This document shows, piece after piece, positions 63,101-64,000 of a stretch of DNA of 64,000 bases. Made by a program: the position numbers and the translations under genes. The stretch's first letter is position 1. Every line of letters begins with the position of its first letter. The notes beneath the pieces are model-generated. The model had not been told where the DNA came from. It was given only the letters and a program-made list of their open reading frames with translations, and did not search any database. Origin of the DNA: Antedon mediterranea (lineage: Eukaryota; Echinodermata; Crinoidea; Comatulida; Antedonidae); contig NC_092672.1 of assembly GCF_964355755.1 (NCBI RefSeq), positions 33,228,501 through 33,292,500 on the forward strand, in the 5' to 3' direction.

Positions 63101-63714
63101 GGCGGTAGCCTCTACACTCCTGCAAAGAGTAGCATAATATATTTAAATTAATTTACAGTAGAACGTCTATAAATGCTAGGAAATGAATAATTTTTGTTTG
63201 TTTTATTTTACTTTGCAACTTTTTGATATGGTTTATTCTTCATATTTCTGTATATTTGTTAGATGTTTAATTTTATTTTCTGTTAATAATAATATTTACT
63301 TAATTTTTTGTTAGAGTGCTGTAAAGCTCAGTCTACACTATCAAACTAGTTTGACAAAAAAGTGTCATGCCCAAATGGTAGTGATATTCCCAAATATGGT
63401 AGTGACTATTGGAAGACCCTCAACATGACGCTTGGCATTTGTTATTAATGTGTTATCGGACGTTCTTAATTGCATGGTAACTCTACACTATCAAACTTTA
63501 AGTGACAACAAAATATGTCCCCAAAATATGGACATGATGACATCATTTCACTACTTCTTTGACTATATTTGGGCACATCACACTTTTCTTAGTCAAACTA
63601 GTTTGATATAACAGTGTAGACAGAGCTTATGAGAGTAACTTATTACCATTTGAAATTCCTTACCAATTCTTCTTCACATCCTATATTCAGAACAGTCTTA
63701 TGTTGTTCACCCAT
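41985..63714 (-). CDS. ATP13A2: P5B-type ATPase, ATP13A2-like polyamine transporter, complete
   Basis: ATP13A2 is a late endosomal/lysosomal P5B ATPase that exports polyamines to the cytosol. Twenty-seven coding exons join without phase conflict to 1193 residues (human about 1180). Visible features: N-terminal hydrophobic hairpin (about 29-49); M1-M2 (232-268); A-domain LTGES (337-341); P5B signature PPALPA in M4 (465-470); phosphorylation motif with Asp508 in DKTGT; KGAP (651-654); TGD (747-749); GDGAND hinge (879-884); six C-terminal membrane spans (about 930-1140). [32 protein letters not shown] and MLGVVPL match ATP13A2 better than ATP13A3. The start is the ATG at 63712-63714, in an exon preceded by a 5' UTR acceptor. 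Introns are heavily invaded by MITEs, SINEs and a hAT element. Paralogue choice is from remembered sequences; it could be a pre-duplication ATP13A2-5 ancestor. Confidence 0.95.
42211..42366. mobile_element. MITE-A copy, ATP13A2 intron 26
   Basis: Full length; the left end is slightly shortened (AAAGCTGTCTACAATATC), the right end consensus. Confidence 0.85.
42436..42617. mobile_element. MITE-B copy (about 180 bp), nested
   Basis: Long inverted ends: AAGCGTGGTTCCCACTAGCG and, inverted, AAGCTTGGTTCCCACTAGAA, then ACGCAACGCAAG-type blocks. It is inserted in another repeat (CCTCTAAGACCCCAACAAAG to the left, CTGAATAGAGG to the right). The near-identical partner at 61525 is inverted. Confidence 0.88.
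42727..42911 (-). CDS. ATP13A2: ATP13A2 exon 26 (residues 1081-1142; M9-M10)
   Basis: It encodes two membrane segments: [20 protein letters not shown], then the [20 protein letters not shown] stretch. The donor is GAA before GTAAGT. Confidence 0.93.
43487..43905. mobile_element. Composite MITE-A unit carrying an ATP13A2 exon
   Basis: It starts with a MITE-A left end (TGCTCTGTCTACACTATC), runs into a captured copy of ATP13A2 exon 21 and intronic flank (43520-43740), then a whole MITE-A (43741-43905). The outer ends are therefore inverted MITE-A termini, as in a gene-capturing MITE. Confidence 0.8.
43520..43671 (+). pseudogene. Inverted copy of ATP13A2 exon 21 (GDGAND exon)
   Basis: 152 bp match exon 21 (48657-48808) with three differences; one changes Ala905 to Ser. 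About 74 bp of downstream intron follow with two differences, then the same MITE-A. The donor GTACAT is kept, but the acceptor (TTTTTTAG) is replaced by GATTGTGAT. It lies antisense in intron 25 of the host gene, so it cannot be spliced into ATP13A2 mRNA. It is a young exon pseudogene. Confidence 0.93.
43932..44083 (-). CDS. ATP13A2: ATP13A2 exon 25 (residues 1030-1080; M8)
   Basis: It encodes [20 protein letters not shown] (lumenal loop), then [17 protein letters not shown] and [13 protein letters not shown], matching the family ENTVVFSLSSFQY block. Confidence 0.94.
44165..44233. mobile_element. MITE-A fragment
   Basis: Only the interior remains (AAACTAGTGTAGTGTGTCC to CATATATGGGAAC). Confidence 0.7.
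44517..44667 (-). CDS. ATP13A2: ATP13A2 exon 24 (residues 980-1029; M7)
   Basis: It encodes [20 protein letters not shown], then [20 protein letters not shown]. The RPPG motif is typical of P5B pumps. Confidence 0.93.
44856..45077 (-). mobile_element. tRNA-derived SINE, minus strand
   Basis: The most complete copy: tRNA head (GGAGTTGTGGTTTGGTGGTT, then GGGTTCAAGTCCTGTC), body with GAGCATCTTGTGTATTTGT, 3' end GGATGGATCACCCTC and TAAATATGGTAAAA. Confidence 0.82.
45279..45395. mobile_element. SINE-related fragment
   Basis: Contains TTTAGGCAAATTGCCAAGGA and ACATAAACAAAGTCTTTAGG, both shared with the SINE at 60487. Confidence 0.5.
45438..45513 (+). mobile_element. SINE head fragment
   Basis: GGAGTTGTAGCTTGGTAGTT, then GGTCCTGGGTTTAAGTC: the tRNA-like head with a short deletion and little body. 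Confidence 0.65.
45711..46086. mobile_element. TIR element with TTTTCCACTAGGCG ends
   Basis: AAGCTGATTTTCCACTAGGC and its inverse (AAGCCGATTTTCCACTAGGC) bound about 375 bp, with long subterminal GAATTTGTTCGCGC pairing. A right-end fragment recurs near 50608. Confidence 0.8.
46263..46335 (-). CDS. ATP13A2: ATP13A2 exon 23 (residues 956-979; M6)
   Basis: It encodes [20 protein letters not shown] and VAIL; nearly ATP13A2-specific (human [20 protein letters not shown]). Confidence 0.94.
46428..48107. mobile_element. MITE-C family, long 1.68-kb copy
   Basis: Ends AAGATGTATTGTCCC in inverse orientation with TA at both borders. A second inverted pair lies inside (TTTAAAATGGACCTGAAATGG near 46520 and its complement near 47630). 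No transposase was recognised. Confidence 0.8.
48155..48251 (-). CDS. ATP13A2: ATP13A2 exon 22 (residues 923-955; M5)
   Basis: It encodes [20 protein letters not shown] and [12 protein letters not shown], the start of the C-terminal membrane bundle. Confidence 0.94.
48427..48588. mobile_element. MITE-A copy next to exon 21
   Basis: It lies 69 bp beyond the exon 21 donor and is the parent of the MITE at 43741-43905: both have ATGCTCAAATAT and an otherwise rare CAAACTATTT end. Confidence 0.88.
48657..48809 (-). CDS. ATP13A2: ATP13A2 exon 21 (residues 872-922; GDGAND hinge)
   Basis: It encodes [20 protein letters not shown], then [19 protein letters not shown], the Mg-binding P-domain hinge essential in all P-type ATPases. 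The acceptor is TTTTTTAG and the donor CAG before GTACAT. A 98%-identical inverted copy lies at 43520. Confidence 0.96.
48908..48987 (-). CDS. ATP13A2: ATP13A2 exon 20 (residues 846-871)
   Basis: It encodes [20 protein letters not shown] and EALQEL in the P domain; GTVFxRMxPxQK is the family pattern. Confidence 0.95.
49033..49150. repeat. Dispersed repeat, partner of 1370-1500
   Basis: AGGGCCGTAGCCAGTATGGT, then GGCTTGAACAGAGATTGTTC and TTTGCGAAA, as near 1.4 kb. Confidence 0.5.
49374..49484 (-). CDS. ATP13A2: ATP13A2 exon 19 (residues 809-845)
   Basis: It encodes [20 protein letters not shown], then [17 protein letters not shown] (family: LSGPTFGIIVKHFPKLLPK). Confidence 0.93.
49738..49919 (-). 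CDS. ATP13A2: ATP13A2 exon 18 (residues 748-808; TGD)
   Basis: It opens with [17 protein letters not shown], completing the conserved TGD, and has a Ser-rich insert ([12 protein letters not shown]). The donor GTAGGT is fixed by phase with exon 19. Confidence 0.94.
50946..51070 (-). CDS. ATP13A2: ATP13A2 exon 17 (residues 706-747)
   Basis: It encodes [20 protein letters not shown], then [11 protein letters not shown], leading to TGD. Confidence 0.95.
51191..51311 (-). CDS. ATP13A2: ATP13A2 exon 16 (residues 666-705)
   Basis: It encodes [20 protein letters not shown], then LAWRPLS, part of the N/P-domain boundary. Confidence 0.95.
51452..51605 (-). CDS. ATP13A2: ATP13A2 exon 15 (residues 615-665; KGAP)
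   Basis: It encodes [20 protein letters not shown], then [15 protein letters not shown]: the nucleotide-binding domain with its KGAP motif. Confidence 0.96.
51688..51811. mobile_element. MITE-A copy, left end lost
   Basis: Interior and right end (TTTGATAGTGTAGACAGAGC) only; the right end lies 44 bp from exon 14. Confidence 0.78.
51855..51962 (-). CDS. ATP13A2: ATP13A2 exon 14 (residues 579-614)
   Basis: It encodes [20 protein letters not shown], then [16 protein letters not shown], a variable N-domain loop. Confidence 0.92.
52050..52285 (+). mobile_element. Non-LTR retrotransposon C-terminal fragment
   Basis: One frame includes [18 protein letters not shown] and [13 protein letters not shown], the RGRP..TY.D.L..DTG...DR..WR pattern found after the reverse transcriptase in many LINEs. 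It is in antisense to ATP13A2, intron 13. Confidence 0.65.
52524..54355. mobile_element. Non-autonomous hAT-like element, 1.83 kb
   Basis: Left end CAGTGGTGGCACC, right end (inverted) CAAGGGTGGCGCC, flanked by a perfect 8-bp duplication TTGGGAAG (52516-52523 and 54356-54363): the hAT hallmark. Inside are 21 consecutive Gs (52540-52560), CGTCGGGG-type repeats mirrored at the far end, and loose tandem copies of GGGACCTAGCAGCTCTATTT (53.5-53.9 kb). No transposase was recognised. Confidence 0.9.
54394..54600 (-). CDS. ATP13A2: ATP13A2 exon 13 (residues 510-578; TGTLTEDG)
   Basis: It starts directly after the Lys of [25 protein letters not shown], then [14 protein letters not shown]. The exon 12/13 junction thus splits the phosphorylation motif. 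Confidence 0.96.
54904..55071. mobile_element. MITE-A copy, intron 12
   Basis: Full length; both ends near-consensus. Its right end is about 65 bp from exon 12. Confidence 0.85.
55136..55324 (-). CDS. ATP13A2: ATP13A2 exon 12 (residues 447-509; PPALPA, D508)
   Basis: It encodes [20 protein letters not shown] (M4 with P5B signature), [11 protein letters not shown] and LICFDK with catalytic Asp508. Confidence 0.97.
55366..55625. repeat. Minisatellite of GGATTGGACTAC units, intron 11
   Basis: About 18 units of 13-16 bp in two forms (CCTGGATTGGACTA and CAGTAGTGGATTGGACTA). The ORF through it is an artefact. Confidence 0.93.
55669..55826 (-). CDS. ATP13A2: ATP13A2 exon 11 (residues 394-446; M3)
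   Basis: It encodes [20 protein letters not shown], then [20 protein letters not shown]; closest to human ATP13A2 (INFKFYK). Confidence 0.94.
56093..56257 (-). CDS. ATP13A2: ATP13A2 exon 10 (residues 339-393)
   Basis: It completes LTGES, then [21 protein letters not shown] domain to M3 linker. Confidence 0.95.
56602..56681. repeat. 24-bp tandem repeat, about three units
   Basis: Unit CAGTGAGATGCATAGCAA plus CATAGG, intron 9. Confidence 0.9.
56780..56911 (-). CDS. ATP13A2: ATP13A2 exon 9 (residues 295-338; A domain)
   Basis: It encodes [20 protein letters not shown], then [15 protein letters not shown]. Confidence 0.96.
57001..57069. mobile_element. MITE-C, minimal 69-bp copy
   Basis: Almost nothing but the two inverted ends (TTAAAGATGTATTG and GGGGGACAATACATCTTTAA). 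Confidence 0.8.
57113..58156. mobile_element. piggyBac-like non-autonomous element, 1.04 kb
   Basis: Inverted ends TTAACACTTTGACTGCCA, with TTAA at both borders as in piggyBac insertions. The left end has a near-duplicate of its terminal block, each carrying the palindrome AACACGAAGATCTTCGTGTT (first copy one base off). No transposase frame. Confidence 0.75.
58261..58324 (-). CDS. ATP13A2: ATP13A2 exon 8 (residues 274-294)
   Basis: It encodes [20 protein letters not shown] and N; start of the A domain after M2. Confidence 0.94.
58574..58804 (-). repeat. Tandem partial copies of ATP13A2 exon 7, 101-bp unit
   Basis: The last 73 bp of exon 7, its splice donor and 28 bp of flank are repeated downstream at 58704-58776 and 58603-58675, with a decayed fourth start near 58574. 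Each copy has a usable donor (GTAGGT, GTGGGT) and encodes the 24 residues ending YETHK; the two base changes in the middle copy are silent. Confidence 0.93.
58805..58939 (-). CDS. ATP13A2: ATP13A2 exon 7 (residues 229-273; M1-M2)
   Basis: It encodes [20 protein letters not shown], then [20 protein letters not shown] and YETHK. Only this copy has the acceptor and full M1. Confidence 0.95.
59047..59372. mobile_element. MITE-C copy (about 325 bp)
   Basis: Ends AAGGTGTATTGTCCC and, inverted, AAGATGTATTGTCCC, TA borders, intron 6. Confidence 0.8.
59469..59538 (-). CDS. ATP13A2: ATP13A2 exon 6 (residues 205-228)
   Basis: It encodes [20 protein letters not shown] and IEE (family: [20 protein letters not shown]). 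Confidence 0.94.
60013..60174. mobile_element. MITE-A copy, intron 5
   Basis: Full length, consensus ends, two 21-bp subunits. Confidence 0.88.
60236..60264. mobile_element. Solo MITE-A end at the exon 5 splice donor
   Basis: On the minus strand intron 5 starts GTAAATCTCTGTCTACACTA, so MITE sequence begins within the first 4-5 intron bases and stops after CAAACTATTT. Confidence 0.85.
60266..60426 (-). CDS. ATP13A2: ATP13A2 exon 5 (residues 152-204)
   Basis: It encodes [20 protein letters not shown], then a polar loop ending [10 protein letters not shown]. The donor is AACAA before GTAAAT; phase requires this site, since reading on meets TAA. Confidence 0.92.
60487..60802 (-). mobile_element. 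Longer tRNA-derived SINE, minus strand
   Basis: Head GGAGTTGTGACTTGGTGGTT, then GGGTTCAAGTC; the body includes ACTCCCAAAGACTTG and the TTATCCTTGGCAATTTGCC block seen at 45.3 kb. Confidence 0.7.
61525..61711. mobile_element. MITE-B copy (inverse of 42436)
   Basis: AAGCTTGGTTCCCATTAGAA to, inverted, AAGCGTGGTTCCCACTAGCG; internal CAATCACAAGCG block shared with 42436. In intron 4. Confidence 0.88.
61837..61987 (-). CDS. ATP13A2: ATP13A2 exon 4 (residues 101-151)
   Basis: It encodes [20 protein letters not shown] to NEVLEKQ; poorly conserved cytosolic loop. Phases with exons 3 and 5 fit. Confidence 0.85.
62111..62193 (-). CDS. ATP13A2: ATP13A2 exon 3 (residues 74-100)
   Basis: It encodes [20 protein letters not shown] and ETYIHQI; the donor is AAG before GTAATG. 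Confidence 0.85.
62281..62373. mobile_element. MITE-A copy with internal deletion
   Basis: Left end worn (AACTCGTTTAAACTAGTTTG), one 21-bp subunit, intact right end; about 93 bp. Confidence 0.8.
62440..62890. repeat. Diverged 69-bp-type minisatellite, about seven units
   Basis: TATCTCCATTGAGATCCAGC, CCACTGA and CAGCATTGTCATTTT recur at 55-75 bp. This is the inverse complement of the perfect 69-bp array at 8661-8936. Confidence 0.9.
62952..63119 (-). CDS. ATP13A2: ATP13A2 exon 2 (residues 18-73; N-terminal membrane hairpin)
   Basis: It encodes [40 protein letters not shown], then [12 protein letters not shown]; the P5B-specific N-terminal region. Confidence 0.94.
63322..63411. mobile_element. 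MITE-A copy, right part lost
   Basis: Starts TAAAGCTCAGTCTACACTAT and stops after two 21-bp subunits. Confidence 0.75.
63477..63630. mobile_element. MITE-A copy, intron 1
   Basis: Starts at ACTCTACACTATCAAACTTT and ends TAGACAGAGCTTAT; the right end is 34 bp from exon 1. Confidence 0.8.
63664..63714 (-). CDS. ATP13A2: ATP13A2 exon 1 (residues 1-17, start)
   Basis: It encodes [17 protein letters not shown]. The donor is TTG before GTAAGG. The same exon extends upstream as 5' UTR to an acceptor (TTTATATTTCAG) ending at 63748, so a further non-coding exon exists upstream. Confidence 0.85.
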
Positions 63715-63749
63715 TATACTAGATTGTTTTATGCCTTTGTGTGTTATCT

Positions 63750-64000
63750 GAAATATAAATCTTATCTTGCAAAATGAATGAAAATTTTAAAATTAGAGGT
63801 TAGCAATTTTTGTCAGGTTTAGAAAGCATGCTCATAAAAGATAGTTTGGATTTATTATGACCGCAAATAGTCAACCGTGTAGGCCTAACACTAACACATG
63901 GAAATAAAGTTTTGGCTAGGTTAGCCTTCTGTCTGGCCCTGGCTGATAGAGTTCGCTATCCATAGAGTTCTAGGCTTAGCCTACCTGCTAGGGCCTAGGC
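63750..64000. other. ATP13A2 upstream intron or promoter region
   Basis: No exon recognised. The last 100 bp are richer in GC, with TAGGCCTA-type palindromes. Confidence 0.4.

Overview
The window is AT-rich, intron-rich animal DNA packed with small DNA transposons, tRNA-derived SINEs and non-LTR fragments. My best guess is a marine invertebrate deuterostome such as an echinoderm. This is inferred from gene structure and repeat style; no species is proven.

Layout. (1) 13821-25134, minus: the first three coding exons of a calsyntenin gene (signal peptide, cadherin repeat 1, start of cadherin repeat 2). The rest should lie to the left, but I found no further exon in 1-13820. (2) 27316-34318, plus: a tandem array of 32 tRNA-Phe(GAA)-type genes and pseudogenes. 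Eight are identical to the consensus; others have lost the anticodon, one has a GTA (Tyr-type) anticodon, and one is split by a non-LTR retrotransposon. (3) 36042-39645, plus: a complete six-exon LZIC gene (178 aa). (4) 41985-63714, minus: a complete P5B-type ATPase gene in 27 coding exons, every splice phase closing to a 1193-aa protein. It resembles ATP13A2 more than ATP13A3.

Calsyntenin and LZIC diverge around the tRNA array; LZIC and ATP13A2 converge. From memory of the human map, CLSTN1, LZIC and ATP13A2 are all on 1p36, so this may be old linkage.

The main novelty is how mobile elements have reshaped ATP13A2. A near-identical inverted copy of the GDGAND exon (exon 21) lies about 5 kb away in a later intron, inside a unit ending in MITE terminal repeats, so the pre-mRNA can form a long hairpin. 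The 3' half of exon 7 is tandemly repeated with its splice donor. A MITE end abuts the exon 5 donor. A 1.8-kb hAT-like element with a perfect 8-bp target duplication sits in intron 13. No CRISPR, phage or bacterial system is present.
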